Assembly (NCBI GenBank): GCA_943788425.1
Contig: CALSQF010000006.1
Coordinates: 62,001-126,000 of the forward strand
From: an uncultured Planktomarina sp.
GTDB taxonomy: Bacteria; Pseudomonadota; Alphaproteobacteria; Rhodobacterales; Rhodobacteraceae
Direction: 5' to 3'
Length of the DNA stretch: 64,000 nt
The notes beneath the pieces are model-generated. The model was not told where the DNA came from. It saw nothing but the letters and a program-made list of their open reading frames with translations, and did not search any database. The translations under genes were made by a program, and so were the position numbers. Below are positions 1 to 9,055 of the stretch, piece after piece; the first letter of the stretch is position 1, and every line of letters starts with the position of its first letter.

Positions 1-926
1 ATGTCTCGGCCGCGACGCGGGAGAAAGTGTTAAACGCAACCAAAACCCTGGGCTATGTGCCAAATAAAATTGCTGGGGCCTTGGCCTCTCAGCGGGTGAA
101 TTTAGTGGCGGTAATTATTCCGTCTTTGTCAAACATGGTTTTCCCCGAAGTGATGACCGGCATATCCGATGCGCTGGATGACACACCCTTGCAACCTGTT
201 GTTGGCGTGACCAATTATCTACCCGAACGTGAAGAAAAAGTCCTCTATGAAATGCTCTCTTGGCGCCCCTCCGGCGTGATCATTGCAGGGCTGGAGCAAT
301 CAGAGACGTCACGCGCGATGCTCATAAACTCCGGTATTCCAGTGGTGCAAATCATGGATATTGACGGCGAACCCATTGATGCCATGGTCGGTATTTCCCA
401 CCGGCGCGCCGGGCGCAAAATGGCAGAAGCGATTTTAAAGTCTGGGTACCAAAATATCGGGTTCATGGGCACACAAATGCCGCTCGATCATCGGGCCCGC
501 AAGCGTTTTGAAGGCTTCACCCAGGCCTTAGGCAAACAGGGTGTCGAGATTATGGATCAGGAGTTTTACACCGGCGGTTCAGCATTGGCCAAAGGCCGCG
601 AAATGACCGCCGCAATGATGGAACGCTCCCCAGAATTGGATTTTATGTATTATTCCAATGATATGATTGGTGCAGGTGGGCTTTTGCATCTGCGCGAACA
701 AGGTATAAATGTTCCCGAACAGATGGGTTTGGCGGGGTTCAACAAAGTCGAACTGATTGACGGCCTGCCGCAGAAATTGGCCACGATGGACAGCTGTCGT
801 TTTGAGATCGGTCAAATGGCAGCCAAAATTATTGCGGCGCGCAACGATCCTTCGCTGGAACCTATGAGCAATGTGATCGAGCTATCACCGAAGATCGCCT
901 ATGGTGACACCCTACGACGCAAATAG
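1..926 (+). CDS. LacI-family transcriptional regulator (5' end outside window)
   Basis: The reading frame is open from the first bases of the window (frame starting at base 3), so the gene begins upstream and the GTG at 27 is not its start. The visible protein opens with the end of a LacI DNA-binding domain (VSAATREKV, then a hinge helix around GYVPNKIAGALASQ) and continues into a periplasmic-binding-protein-like effector domain. LacI-type proteins bind operators as dimers and release on binding a sugar or sugar acid; the sequence has a GntR (gluconate repressor) flavour, but the ligand cannot be read from it. The TAG stop at 924-926 directly abuts the stop of the convergent gene at 927. Confidence 0.88.
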   Translation, partial: VSAATREKVLNATKTLGYVPNKIAGALASQRVNLVAVIIPSLSNMVFPEVMTGISDALDDTPLQPVVGVTNYLPEREEKVLYEMLSWRPSGVIIAGLEQSETSRAMLINSGIPVVQIMDIDGEPIDAMVGISHRRAGRKMAEAILKSGYQNIGFMGTQMPLDHRARKRFEGFTQALGKQGVEIMDQEFYTGGSALAKGREMTAAMMERSPELDFMYYSNDMIGAGGLLHLREQGINVPEQMGLAGFNKVELIDGLPQKLATMDSCRFEIGQMAAKIIAARNDPSLEPMSNVIELSPKIAYGDTLRRK

Positions 927-1577
927 TTAAGGTGGGTTGGGGAAAATCACCGGGCGATCGCCAGCCTGCCATTCGGGGTATTTTGTCATGATGCTGACAA
1001 AACGGTCCGACGCCAAAAATCTGGACAGCCAGCGCTGCAGGTTTGGCCAGGGTTGGGCATCAAACCTGCTGCGGTCACTATTGGCAAATTGACGTATGAA
1101 TGGCACAATTGCCATATCGGCCAGGGTGCATGTTGCGCCAAAAATCCAATCTGAGCTGGCAATTTGCGAATTTAAATCCAACAAAAATTCCGCCGCCCGT
1201 CCGCGCTCTTGTTCAGGATCTAGATCGGGATAGCGCACGGCATATTTCGTATGATCCAACGCGGTTTTGAACGGCCCGTCACAGCGCGCAATCCACTCAT
1301 ATCCCGCCTCCGGCATGACCAGCCAGCTTTCTGGATCTGATTGATCCAAAGCCCAAAGCATTACCTCAAGGCTTTCCTCAATCACCACAGAGGGCGTCAC
1401 CAAAACAGGCACGGTGCCCTTCGGAGAGCTGGCGAGGAATTCTGGCGCCTTCTCCCGTAACACGATCTCCCGCAGCTCCACCGTTAAGCCAGACGCCAAA
1501 ATCGCCACCCGAGCACGCATAGCATAGGGACAGCGCCGAAAGCTGTATAAAACTGGCGACGACGCATCCAAGCTCAC
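927..1577 (-). CDS. Glutathione S-transferase family protein
   Basis: This 216-residue protein has the two-part GST layout: an N-terminal thioredoxin-like domain (about residues 8-80) with CPYA at residues 16-19 in the active-site position, then an all-helical C-terminal domain containing the usual IFGATCTLADMAIVPF-type segment. Such cytosolic proteins use or bind glutathione in conjugation or thiol-reduction reactions; the CPYA motif suggests an omega- or beta-like, Cys-dependent member. The substrate is unknown. Its start overlaps the end of mtaB by 4 bases (ATGA type), so it is probably the last gene of a dapF-mtaB-GST transcript. Confidence 0.85.
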   Translation of the reverse strand: MSLDASSPVLYSFRRCPYAMRARVAILASGLTVELREIVLREKAPEFLASSPKGTVPVLVTPSVVIEESLEVMLWALDQSDPESWLVMPEAGYEWIARCDGPFKTALDHTKYAVRYPDLDPEQERGRAAEFLLDLNSQIASSDWIFGATCTLADMAIVPFIRQFANSDRSRFDAQPWPNLQRWLSRFLASDRFVSIMTKYPEWQAGDRPVIFPNPP

Positions 1578-2830
1578 GCGGCGCGCCCAAGCAATTGCGT
1601 GCCAGAAGTTGCTGTGATCTCTGCAGAAACAATCTGACCTTCCGGTTGAGCCTGATCAAAAGTCACTTCCGCAAATTGTTGTGTGCGACCCATCGTAGGA
1701 CTCTCCATCAACACGCTGTGAATTTGCCCGATCTGCGCCACAAGATGGCGCTCAACCTGCGCCTCTCCTGCCTGGCGCAGGCGGGCGGCGCGGTCTTTGA
1801 TGGCGCGACCATTCACCTGCGGCATGCGGGCGGCAGGCGTGCCATTGCGCACAGAATAGGGAAAGACGTGTAGCCACGTCAGGTTGCAATCCCGCACCAG
1901 CGCCAAGGAATTCTCAAAATGGGCTTCGGTCTCCGTCGGAAACCCCGCAATAATATCCGCGCCAAATGTCATCTCAGGGCGCAGGCACAGCGCCTCCTCA
2001 GTGAACCGAATGGCATCGTCGCGTAAATGTCGGCGTTTCATGCGCTTCAAAATGAGATCGTCGCCGTGCTGCAAGGACAGATGCAAATGCGGCATCAAAC
2101 GCGGCTCTGTGGCAATGGCCTGCATCAATGCAGGGTCCACTTCAATGGAATCAATCGAGCTAATCCGCAGGCGGGGCAAATCTGGAACCAGTTTTAGGAT
2201 CCGAAGCACCAAATCCCCCAAGCGCGGGGTCGCTGGCAGATCTGCGCCCCAACTGGTCATATCCACACCCGTTAGAACAATTTCCGCATAGCCGCGATCC
2301 ACCAATCTTTTGATTTGATCCACCACAACCCCGGCCGGCACAGAGCGCGAGTTGCCGCGACCAAATGGGATTATGCAAAAGGTACAGCGGTGATCACAGC
2401 CATTTTGCACTTGCACATAAGCGCGGCTGCGGGTTCCAAAGCCGTCGATCAAATGGCCAGCTGTTTCGGTAACGGACATGATGTCATCCACCTGCACCGG
2501 CTCCGTGCCATACTCTCCCGCCAAGCCGGCCCAAGTTGCAGGCTGCATTTTTTCCATATTGCCCAGCACAGCATCCACTTCGGACATCTGCGCAAAACTC
2601 TCAGGCTCAGTCTGCGCAGCGCAGCCTGTGACAATCAATTTTGCTTGCGGGTGTGTGCGGCGCAGCTTGCGTATATCTTGCTTGGCTTTACGCACCGCTT
2701 CCGCAGTCACGGCACAGGTATTTACCACAACCGTATCAGTGAGTCCCGATTGACTCACCAGCTCTTTCATCGCCTCGGTTTCATACATGTTTAATCGGCA
2801 GCCATGATTTGAAAAGACTGGCACATTCAT
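1574..2830 (-). CDS. mtaB: tRNA t6A37 methylthiotransferase MtaB
   Basis: MtaB is a radical-SAM enzyme that converts N6-threonylcarbamoyladenosine at tRNA position 37 to its 2-methylthio form. The 418-residue protein shows the N-terminal UPF0004 domain with three cluster cysteines (C11, C39, C70) and the radical-SAM motif CDHRCTFC at about residues 145-152, followed by the TIM-barrel core; a TRAM-like tail is short or weak. Length matches the MtaB branch rather than MiaB or RimO. It overlaps dapF by 4 bases upstream and the GST gene by 4 bases downstream, so the three are very likely co-translated. Confidence 0.93.
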   Translation of the reverse strand: MNVPVFSNHGCRLNMYETEAMKELVSQSGLTDTVVVNTCAVTAEAVRKAKQDIRKLRRTHPQAKLIVTGCAAQTEPESFAQMSEVDAVLGNMEKMQPATWAGLAGEYGTEPVQVDDIMSVTETAGHLIDGFGTRSRAYVQVQNGCDHRCTFCIIPFGRGNSRSVPAGVVVDQIKRLVDRGYAEIVLTGVDMTSWGADLPATPRLGDLVLRILKLVPDLPRLRISSIDSIEVDPALMQAIATEPRLMPHLHLSLQHGDDLILKRMKRRHLRDDAIRFTEEALCLRPEMTFGADIIAGFPTETEAHFENSLALVRDCNLTWLHVFPYSVRNGTPAARMPQVNGRAIKDRAARLRQAGEAQVERHLVAQIGQIHSVLMESPTMGRTQQFAEVTFDQAQPEGQIVSAEITATSGTQLLGRAA

Positions 2831-3657
2831 TGGAGGCTCTCCAAAAACTGCACGGTCAGCACGCCATCAAACACATGCATAGTTGCGCCTGTCATCCAAA
2901 CACCATCGTCGCACCAATCGATGTCAATCAAACCACCGTCAAGCTGAATTTCAACCCGCCGCCCAGTGAGGCCCAAACGCGCCGCCGCGACCGCTGTGGC
3001 GCAAGATGACGAGCCAGAGGCCAAAGTCACCCCCACACCGCGCTCCCAGACCCGCATTCTCAGACGGTTCTCTCCGGCAACATGGGCAAATTGCACATTG
3101 GTGCGTTCAGGAAACAACGGATCATGTTCAAACCTTGGCCCCAACTGCTCCAAATCTACTGCATCCGCATCTTCAACAAAAAACGTGCAATGCGGGTTGC
3201 CCATGCCAGTTGCCGTCGGCTGGCCGTCAAGCGGTAAGTGCAAAGTCTCCATTTCCCGCGCCAACGGCACCTCATCCCATGCAAGCAAAGGCTGGCCCAT
3301 ATTGACGCTGACCAAAGCGCCCTCCTGACGCGCATGCAAGATGCCGCGCTCCGTAATCAAAGAGAGAGTCTGCCGCCCCAAACGCTGCATCTCATATTGC
3401 GCGACGCAGCGCGTGGCATTTCCGCAAGCACCCGCTGTCGAGCCATCGGCGTTGAAAAAGGTCAAGGCGACATCCGTCTGCGGCGAATCACTTATCACCG
3501 CCAGCTGGTCAAACCCCACACCCAGATGTCGATTGCCCAATCCGCGGGCAATTTCTGGCGAGATCAGTGGCCCATGCCCGCGCGAATCGACAATAACAAA
3601 GTCATTGCCGAGCCCATGCATCTTCTTAAAGGAAATCTGCTGCGTCATGATGGCCAT
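2827..3657 (-). CDS. dapF: Diaminopimelate epimerase DapF, with Ser at one catalytic Cys position
   Basis: DapF interconverts LL- and meso-diaminopimelate for peptidoglycan and lysine synthesis, using two cysteines as the acid/base pair. The 276-residue protein is a clear full-length DapF ([14 protein letters not shown] near the N-terminus, Cys78 in [16 protein letters not shown] near 206-211). The second catalytic Cys, which lies in a T-L-A-C-G-S-G-A-C context in well-studied DapF, is replaced here: residues 211-219 read TLASGSSSC, with Ser214 (codon TCT, + strand 3016-3018) in its place. Cys219 is the downstream non-catalytic Cys. A second possible ATG lies at 3648. The gene heads the dapF-mtaB-GST set. 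Confidence 0.93.
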   Translation of the reverse strand: MAIMTQQISFKKMHGLGNDFVIVDSRGHGPLISPEIARGLGNRHLGVGFDQLAVISDSPQTDVALTFFNADGSTAGACGNATRCVAQYEMQRLGRQTLSLITERGILHARQEGALVSVNMGQPLLAWDEVPLAREMETLHLPLDGQPTATGMGNPHCTFFVEDADAVDLEQLGPRFEHDPLFPERTNVQFAHVAGENRLRMRVWERGVGVTLASGSSSCATAVAAARLGLTGRRVEIQLDGGLIDIDWCDDGVWMTGATMHVFDGVLTVQFLESLQ

Positions 3658-3703
3658 ATATCGGTGTAATTAAAAGGAATCCAGTAATAGATCATAATAG
3701 CCC

Positions 3704-3732
3704 TTGACCCCGCCCTCTACCCTTTCTAGACA
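3704..3732 (+). promoter_or_regulatory. Candidate sigma-70 promoter for tRNA-Lys
   Basis: TTGACC at 3704-3709 and TAGACA at 3727-3732 are separated by 17 bases, and the tRNA begins 10 bases after the -10 element. The placement fits a stable-RNA promoter. This is a sequence-pattern call only. Confidence 0.5.
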
Positions 3733-3742
3733 CCGCCGCAGT

Positions 3743-3818
3743 GGGCCCTTAGCTCAGCCGGTAGAGCAACTGACTTTTAATCAGTAGGTCGATGGTTCGA
3801 ACCCATCAGGGCTCACCA
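3743..3818 (+). tRNA. tRNA-Lys (anticodon UUU)
   Basis: The 76-base sequence folds as a complete cloverleaf: a seven-pair acceptor stem (GGGCCCT with AGGGCTC, including one G-T pair), a D arm, an anticodon stem ACTGA/TCAGT closing the loop CTTTTAA with anticodon TTT, and a T arm containing GGTTCGAACCC-like bases. The 3' CCA is encoded at 3816-3818. It is a single tRNA gene with its own terminator just downstream. Confidence 0.97.
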
Positions 3819-3833
3819 CTCGTACAAAGGTTT

Positions 3834-3863
3834 AGGCTTAGCGGCCTAAGCCTTTTGTTTTTC
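3834..3863 (+). terminator. Rho-independent terminator of tRNA-Lys
   Basis: AGGCTTAG (3834-3841) pairs with CTAAGCCT (3846-3853) around a short loop and is followed by a T-rich run interrupted by one G. It lies 15 bases past the tRNA CCA end. Confidence 0.85.
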
Positions 3864-4184
3864 CAACCAGACATTCAGCTAGATCAAGCCGCGCGGTTCA
3901 ACGCCCAATCACGCGTCACGGGCCTGCATCTGCGCGCCTATTTCCGCCACGCATGTGCATACCTGCGAAACCAATGCAATCGGTGTGATTTGACGTCCTA
4001 TGCGCCTCCTCGCCTCACCAGCGCGCCCGCATGCGCAATCCGTCCAAGTGGATGCAGAGCTGCGGACCTTGTGGAATGCGCACGAACCCCGTGCACGCGA
4101 GGCCCAAGCAGCTCAAACGCGTGCAGCTGTATATACCGAATGCCGCCGTTTGGGATGCAACCTTGCCAATACGCGATGCCGCTA
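3864..4184. other. Non-coding stretch with no recognised gene
   Basis: Between the tRNA terminator and the porin-end terminator no reading frame on either strand resembles a known protein. The longer open frames here run through the tRNA or its terminator and look fortuitous. The composition is not AT-rich, so it may be decayed coding sequence, but I could not identify a source. Confidence 0.5.
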
Positions 4185-4214
4185 CAAAAAAGAGCGACGC
4201 CGAAGCGCCGCTCT
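4185..4214 (-). terminator. Rho-independent terminator downstream of the porin fragment
   Basis: On the minus strand AGAGCGGCGC pairs with GCGTCGCTCT (one G-T pair) around a TTCG tetraloop, followed by a run of T (A-run at 4185-4191 on the + strand). The present open frame of the porin fragment reads straight through this hairpin, which supports a frameshift in the porin end. Confidence 0.9.
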
Positions 4215-4237
4215 CTCTATGGGTAAGTAGGTTTCGC

Positions 4238-5039
4238 TTAGAATGCGATTCAAACCGATAGCTGTCAGATCGTTATTCTCACCAGCTTTGTCATGCATTG
4301 CTGCGAATGCAGATGCGCCACCACCAAGATCGTAGTCAAGGATGAATGTTGTGGCATCTGTTTCGTCAGTTGCGAAGGATGCTGAAGTGGCACCAGCTGC
4401 GTATGCAACAGAGAAGTCCCACTCGTCACCGCAGGAACCGGCAGTGCCTGGACGGATTGATGTGTAGCCATCAGTGATGCCGCCCATTACGTATGACAGA
4501 CCAAGTGTGTTGTCATCTTCGGAACCGTCTGCTTTTGACTCGTCCTCAACGGAGGCTTTCAGCGTCAAGTCACCCATTGCGTAGGATGCAGAGATCTTTG
4601 ATGCAGAACCGCCGTTATCATCGTTGTCTGTGCCAGTAGCTGTCAACGCTACACCAGCAAAAGTACCACTGAGTGAGTAGGAGTTAGTAAAGTTTTCTTG
4701 GTCGGTTGTTGCTGCAACAGCAATACCTTGTACTGTACCAAACAGTTTCATGTCTTCTTGCTGAGTGTCGTCAAACAAAATGCTGTCGCGGCCCTCATAC
4801 ATCTTGGCCAATTTGTATTGCGCCTCGACATCTCCTTGAGACGCCGCCTTTTGATGCCATGCCAGTGTCTTTGCAGGGTGTTACATGACACTCTGACCAT
4901 GCTGATAAACACGGGCAAACATGCTTGGAGAGACTGCCGCACCCATGGTTTCACCCGGCTCAATATCCTGCGCATAGGCCATGGGTACGCAGGCCAACTA
5001 AAGGCACATCACTGCTGAAATTTGGTTGAACCGTCACAT
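4238..5039 (-). pseudogene. Chimeric pseudogene: Sel1-repeat protein start joined to porin C-terminus
   Basis: Read in one frame from 5039, the sequence gives an export-signal-like start (M, stop, RFNQISAVMCL, stop, LACVPMAYAQD), then DIEPGETMG, a third stop after GQSVM, then AWHQKAASQGDVEAQYKLA and KMYEGRD, a Sel1 (SLR) repeat. From about 4795 the same frame becomes a Rhodobacteraceae-type outer-membrane porin C-terminus (alternating beta-strand pattern, FILDYDLGGGASAF). The stops are TGA at codon 2, TAG in the signal and TAA after the signal. At the 3' end, removing one C near 4247 would restore a terminal LNAF-stop (TAA at 4238-4240), the C-terminal Phe expected of porins. The open part (ORF to 4182) is not a normal protein. 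Fusion by deletion is my inference. Confidence 0.75.
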
Positions 5040-5194
5040 AGCATCCATCAAAGTAAATATTAATCAATTATTTACATCCAAACCCAATGAGGTGAGGGAG
5101 GGAATTGTTAATCCAATATTAACTTGACGGGAAATGCGATCAACGAAACTCAATGGAATTGAGCCGTAAAAGTTACTTTATGGTTAATGCGGAA

Positions 5195-5212
5195 AGGCGC
5201 CCGCAGGCGCCT
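5195..5212 (-). terminator. Possible terminator of the methylated-glycine operon
   Basis: AGGCGCC and GGCGCCT form a 7-pair perfect hairpin with a CGCA (minus strand TGCG) loop, 12 bases past the stop of the last operon gene. The following T run on the minus strand is weak, so intrinsic termination may be partial. Confidence 0.45.
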
Positions 5213-5223
5213 CCCCCAGGGTC

Positions 5224-7677
5224 CTAAGCCTTGGCACGGGCGCCGGTTGGATCATAAAGCGGCTTCATCGACGCTTCCGCGACAACCCGCGTTCCAGCGA
5301 CGTCGATTTCATAACTGGAGGCCAAAACTTCAGCCACGCTCTCACCGGCACAGGGCACATATCCCAAGCCAATTGCGCCACCGAGGTGATGACCATAATT
5401 GCCAGATGACAGGTAACCTACAATCTCACCATCCCGCAGCACCGGCTCATTGTGGTACAAAAGCGGCTCTGGATCGGTCAGTTTGAACTGTACCATGCGC
5501 GCATTCAGTCCCGCTTCCTTCTTGCGCAGCACCGCATCACGACCGATGAACTCAGCTTTGTCCATCTTCACCGCAAAGCCCAATCCAGCCTCTAGAACAT
5601 GGTCCTCGCAAGTGATGTCATGGCCAAAATGTCGAAAACCTTTTTCGATACGGCAGCTGTCCATCATATGCATGCCGCAAAGTTTTGCATTCATTTCTTG
5701 CCCAGCCTGCCACAGTGTTTCAAAAGCATGGCCCGCCATATCTGTGCTGACGTAAACCTCCCAGCCCAACTCGCCCACATAGGTGACCCGATGCACCCGT
5801 GCCAGCCCCATGCCCAGCTCAATTTCTTGCGCCGTCCCAAAGGGATTGTTGGCATTGCTGAAATCATTGGGAGAAACCCGCTCTAATAACTTGCGAGCAT
5901 TTGGTCCCATGACAGCCAAGACACCTTCACCCGCCGTGACATCAGTTATCACAACATTAAACGCCCCTTTGTGGCGCATCATCCAGGTCTGATCGGCCAG
6001 ACGGGTCGCAGCCGGGGTAACCACCAGATAACAAGCTTCAGACAAACGGGTGACGGTCACGTCGGCCTCTATCCCCGCCCGATCATTCAAAAATTGCGTG
6101 TAAACAATCTTGCCCTGGGGCACATCATATTGACCACCACCAATGTAATTCATGAAGGCACAAGCATCCGGCCCTTCCACGCGAATTTTGCCAAACGAGG
6201 ACATATCATAAAGCCCAAGATTGTTGCGCACCGCCTTATGTTCGGCTGCGATATTATCAAAGAAATTTTGCCTCTTCCAACTGTAGGCATAGCTGGCATC
6301 TTGCCCAGGATTGGCAAACCAATTCGCCCTCTCCCACCCGGCCAATTCACCAAAGACAGCGCCGTTTTCCTTGAGATGATGATGAAACGGCGTACGCCGC
6401 ACACCGCGGGCTGTCTTTTTTTGTAGATAAGGGAAGTGATCGGCGTAAAGTAAGCCAAGCGTTTCCTTCGAGCGTTCAAACAAATAATGTTTGTTGCCCT
6501 GAAACGGTTGCATCCGACCGATGTCTACATCCCCGAGATCAAAGGGTTTTTGACCGTCTTCCATCCATTGCGCCAGAGCCTGCCCCGCACCGCCGGCGGA
6601 TTGAATACCAACAGAATTGAAGCCGGCAGCCACCCAAACATTATCCATCTCCGGCGCCAAGCCAAGATGATAGGCGTCATCGGGGGTAAAACTCTCCGGT
6701 CCGTTGAAAAACGTGTGGATTCCCGCAGAACCCAGCATCGGCATGCGCGACACTGCTTTTTCCAAAATTGGCTCAAAATGGTCGAAATCTTCCGGCAATT
6801 GATCAAATTCAAAATCAACCGGAATGCCTTCGATGGCCCAAGGCTTTGAAACGGGCTCAAAAGCTCCAAGGAGCATTTTTCCAGCATCTTCTTTATAGTA
6901 GGCACATTCATCTGGAACCCGCAGCACAGGCATTTGGCTCAGTCCTTCAATGGCCTCACTGACGATATAAAAATGCTCACAGGCCTGGAGCGGAACATTA
7001 ATGCTCAGCATCCGCCCAACCTCATGGCCCCACATGCCGCCACAGTTGATTACATTCTCGCAGTCGATCGCGCCACTCTCGCCATTTTGATTTTCCCACT
7101 GTAAAGAGGTGATCCGCCGCCCCTCGCGTGTCACGCCCATGGCTTTGGTTTGCTCAAACAACTGCGCACCCATCTGCCGCGCGCCTTTGGCCAGAGCCAG
7201 CGCGATATTGGCCGGATCGCCCTGTCCATCCAGTGGCAACCAAACTCCGCCCGTCACCCCATCAATATTAAGATGTTCATATTTTGCTTTGACCTCAGCT
7301 GGGCTGATCTCTTCCACATCCACCCCGAAGGCCCGTGCCATAGCCGCTTGACGATAGATTTCCTCCCGGCGCTCTTTGGTCAGAGCCACGGTAATCGAGC
7401 CGCAACGTTTGAAGCCCGTTGCAACGCCGATCTCCGCTTCCAAATTGCCATACAGCTCTTGGCTATACTTCGCCAATTTCGTCATATTCGCCGTCGCGCG
7501 CAGCTGGGCAATCAAGCCCGCGGCATGCCAAGTTGTACCAGATGTCAATTGCTTGCGCTCTAGCAAGACAACATCTTTCCAGCCCAATTTGGCCAAATGA
7601 TACGCCAATGAGCAGCCAATAACACCGCCACCTATAATGACCGCGCGCGCTTTTGTCGGAACCTGAGCCATATCCAT
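5224..7677 (-). CDS. Sarcosine dehydrogenase-like FAD flavoprotein with folate-binding GcvT domain
   Basis: This 817-residue protein has an N-terminal FAD-binding oxidoreductase domain (GGGVIGCSLAYHL at about 16-28) with TWHAAGL at 50-56, where the His (51) is the covalent flavin attachment site in the dimethylglycine/sarcosine dehydrogenase family, and a C-terminal aminomethyltransferase-like (GcvT) domain from about residue 430 that takes the one-carbon unit onto tetrahydrofolate. The segment after the His resembles sarcosine dehydrogenase more than dimethylglycine dehydrogenase. It is the last gene of the operon starting at 13341, 36 bases after the PNPOx-like gene. DMSP demethylase (DmdA) is excluded because that enzyme is a GcvT domain alone. 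The exact N-methyl substrate is inferred. Confidence 0.82.
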   Translation of the reverse strand: MDMAQVPTKARAVIIGGGVIGCSLAYHLAKLGWKDVVLLERKQLTSGTTWHAAGLIAQLRATANMTKLAKYSQELYGNLEAEIGVATGFKRCGSITVALTKERREEIYRQAAMARAFGVDVEEISPAEVKAKYEHLNIDGVTGGVWLPLDGQGDPANIALALAKGARQMGAQLFEQTKAMGVTREGRRITSLQWENQNGESGAIDCENVINCGGMWGHEVGRMLSINVPLQACEHFYIVSEAIEGLSQMPVLRVPDECAYYKEDAGKMLLGAFEPVSKPWAIEGIPVDFEFDQLPEDFDHFEPILEKAVSRMPMLGSAGIHTFFNGPESFTPDDAYHLGLAPEMDNVWVAAGFNSVGIQSAGGAGQALAQWMEDGQKPFDLGDVDIGRMQPFQGNKHYLFERSKETLGLLYADHFPYLQKKTARGVRRTPFHHHLKENGAVFGELAGWERANWFANPGQDASYAYSWKRQNFFDNIAAEHKAVRNNLGLYDMSSFGKIRVEGPDACAFMNYIGGGQYDVPQGKIVYTQFLNDRAGIEADVTVTRLSEACYLVVTPAATRLADQTWMMRHKGAFNVVITDVTAGEGVLAVMGPNARKLLERVSPNDFSNANNPFGTAQEIELGMGLARVHRVTYVGELGWEVYVSTDMAGHAFETLWQAGQEMNAKLCGMHMMDSCRIEKGFRHFGHDITCEDHVLEAGLGFAVKMDKAEFIGRDAVLRKKEAGLNARMVQFKLTDPEPLLYHNEPVLRDGEIVGYLSSGNYGHHLGGAIGLGYVPCAGESVAEVLASSYEIDVAGTRVVAEASMKPLYDPTGARAKA

Positions 7678-7713
7678 CTCCTATGGAACTTAAACTTATG
7701 TGCTAAATGACCC

Positions 7714-8169
7714 CTAGGGGTACATCTTCGCGTATTTTTCTTTGTAAAGCGCAATCATGTCCGCCTCCGTCACCCCGTCATCATAGGGCGGGGTAGAGAG
7801 GGGTTTGACCTCGTTCACCTTGATCACAACAATGGCCCGTATGCGCGCGGATAAATCGCCCCAGAGCGTGTGCCACTTGGGAAAAATCTCCTCAAAATCT
7901 GCACTGCCCCGTCGCAAAATTTGCGTGACGCCACGCATCCGCCAGCCTTTGCGGCAAAAACTATCAACAAAATTCACCTCCACCTCAGGACTGTGGCCAA
8001 TGTTGCTGATGGTGCCGGGCGAGCGAATTTCGGCAAAGGCAATCTTGTGCTCATCCAAAACAACAAAGGTTCCTTTTGGCGAAACAGACGGCCGCCCCCC
8101 CGATGTCACAGAGGCGACAAACCCCAATCGCACCTGTTCAATACAGGCCACCGCTGAAGCGTTCAGCAT
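7714..8169 (-). CDS. PNPOx-like FMN-binding (pyridoxamine 5'-phosphate oxidase family) protein
   Basis: The protein of 151 residues has the split-barrel flavin-binding fold seen in PNPOx-like proteins: LGFVASVTSGGRPSVSPKGT near the N-terminus, IRSPGTISNIGHSPEVEVNF in the middle and a C-terminal helix. Such proteins bind FMN or a related cofactor, and most are not pyridoxine oxidases. I place the start at the ATG at 8169, 4 bases past the stop of the methyltransferase gene, because the open frame upstream of it overlaps that gene and has no family similarity. Its role in the operon is unknown; it could assist the flavoproteins on each side. Confidence 0.75.
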   Translation of the reverse strand: MLNASAVACIEQVRLGFVASVTSGGRPSVSPKGTFVVLDEHKIAFAEIRSPGTISNIGHSPEVEVNFVDSFCRKGWRMRGVTQILRRGSADFEEIFPKWHTLWGDLSARIRAIVVIKVNEVKPLSTPPYDDGVTEADMIALYKEKYAKMYP

Positions 8170-8173
8170 CGTC

Positions 8174-9043
8174 TTAATCTCCCAGTTCCTGTGCGAGAAG
8201 CGCAATATGCGCCGGACCCACCTCACAACAACCGCCAATAATTTCCGCCCCGCTTTTGGCCCAATCGCGCGCAAAGGCGAGATACTTCGCCGGGCCTAAA
8301 TCGGTTCGAAATTTCAGCAGATCCACCGTCGCATGGATCGAATTGAACTCCTGGTGAATACCCGTGAACCCATTGGCATAAGCGCCCAGATTAAACCCGT
8401 GACCGGCCAAGAGAGGCAGGCCCTGCGACACCGCCTCGGGCAGAGAGCAATTGATCAAAACTGCGGCCGGATTAAACGCCTTGAGCATCGCAATCGCATC
8501 GGTCAAAGGTTCCCCAGACCGCAGCTTGGTGCCATCACTGTCATCCACAGAGAGGGAGACATAAATCGGTTTGCCCGTCACCCCCGCGCCCATCAGCCCC
8601 CCACGCGCTTGATCTACTGACGCCATAGTTTCCAGAATGTGAAAATCTACATAATCCGCATGAAGCCGTGCAATATCTGCATATATCTCAGCAGCCTGCT
8701 CGGCGGGTGGCGCCTTGTCTGGTTGATAGGAAAAGCCAATCGGACCGATTGAACCGGCCACCTTTCCAGATCCATGGGCATCTCTTGCCGCCACAGCCAA
8801 TTCACAAGCCAAGACTGTCATAGGCCGCAGTTTATCAGCCAAACCTTTGCTCTCCAGCCGGTCTGGCAGAACAGAATAGGTGTTGGTGGTGGCTACCTGC
8901 GCACCAGCTGCAAAATATTCATCATGCACGGCACGCACCATGTCAGGAGTGTCGAGCAAGGCCTGCATGGACCACAAATCCGTGGCCTTTCCGGCGCGTT
9001 TCACCAATTCTTGGCCCAAACCGCCATCGAGAATTATCATCAC
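8174..9043 (-). CDS. Homocysteine S-methyltransferase family protein (betaine-homocysteine type likely)
   Basis: This zinc-dependent enzyme family moves a methyl group from betaine, S-methylmethionine or a similar donor to homocysteine, giving methionine. The 289-residue protein carries the family start LDGGLGQEL and the three zinc ligands Cys199 (INCS) and Cys272-Cys273 (GGCCEVGP). The ATG at 9040 (second Met) is an alternative start. Because it lies between a dimethylglycine dehydrogenase-like and a sarcosine dehydrogenase-like gene with gaps of 12 and 4 bases, betaine is the most likely donor, which would make dimethylglycine for its neighbour. That assignment rests on context. Confidence 0.85.
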   Translation of the reverse strand: MMIILDGGLGQELVKRAGKATDLWSMQALLDTPDMVRAVHDEYFAAGAQVATTNTYSVLPDRLESKGLADKLRPMTVLACELAVAARDAHGSGKVAGSIGPIGFSYQPDKAPPAEQAAEIYADIARLHADYVDFHILETMASVDQARGGLMGAGVTGKPIYVSLSVDDSDGTKLRSGEPLTDAIAMLKAFNPAAVLINCSLPEAVSQGLPLLAGHGFNLGAYANGFTGIHQEFNSIHATVDLLKFRTDLGPAKYLAFARDWAKSGAEIIGGCCEVGPAHIALLAQELGD

Positions 9044-9055
9044 ATCTGCTCCCTA

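Noticed and set aside
3792-4226. 144-residue open frame across the tRNA and downstream region
   Set aside because: It reads through tRNA-Lys and its terminator and resembles no protein.
5224-7677. DMSP demethylase (DmdA)
   Set aside because: DmdA is a single GcvT domain of about 360 residues; this protein has an FAD oxidase domain with the covalent-flavin His in front.
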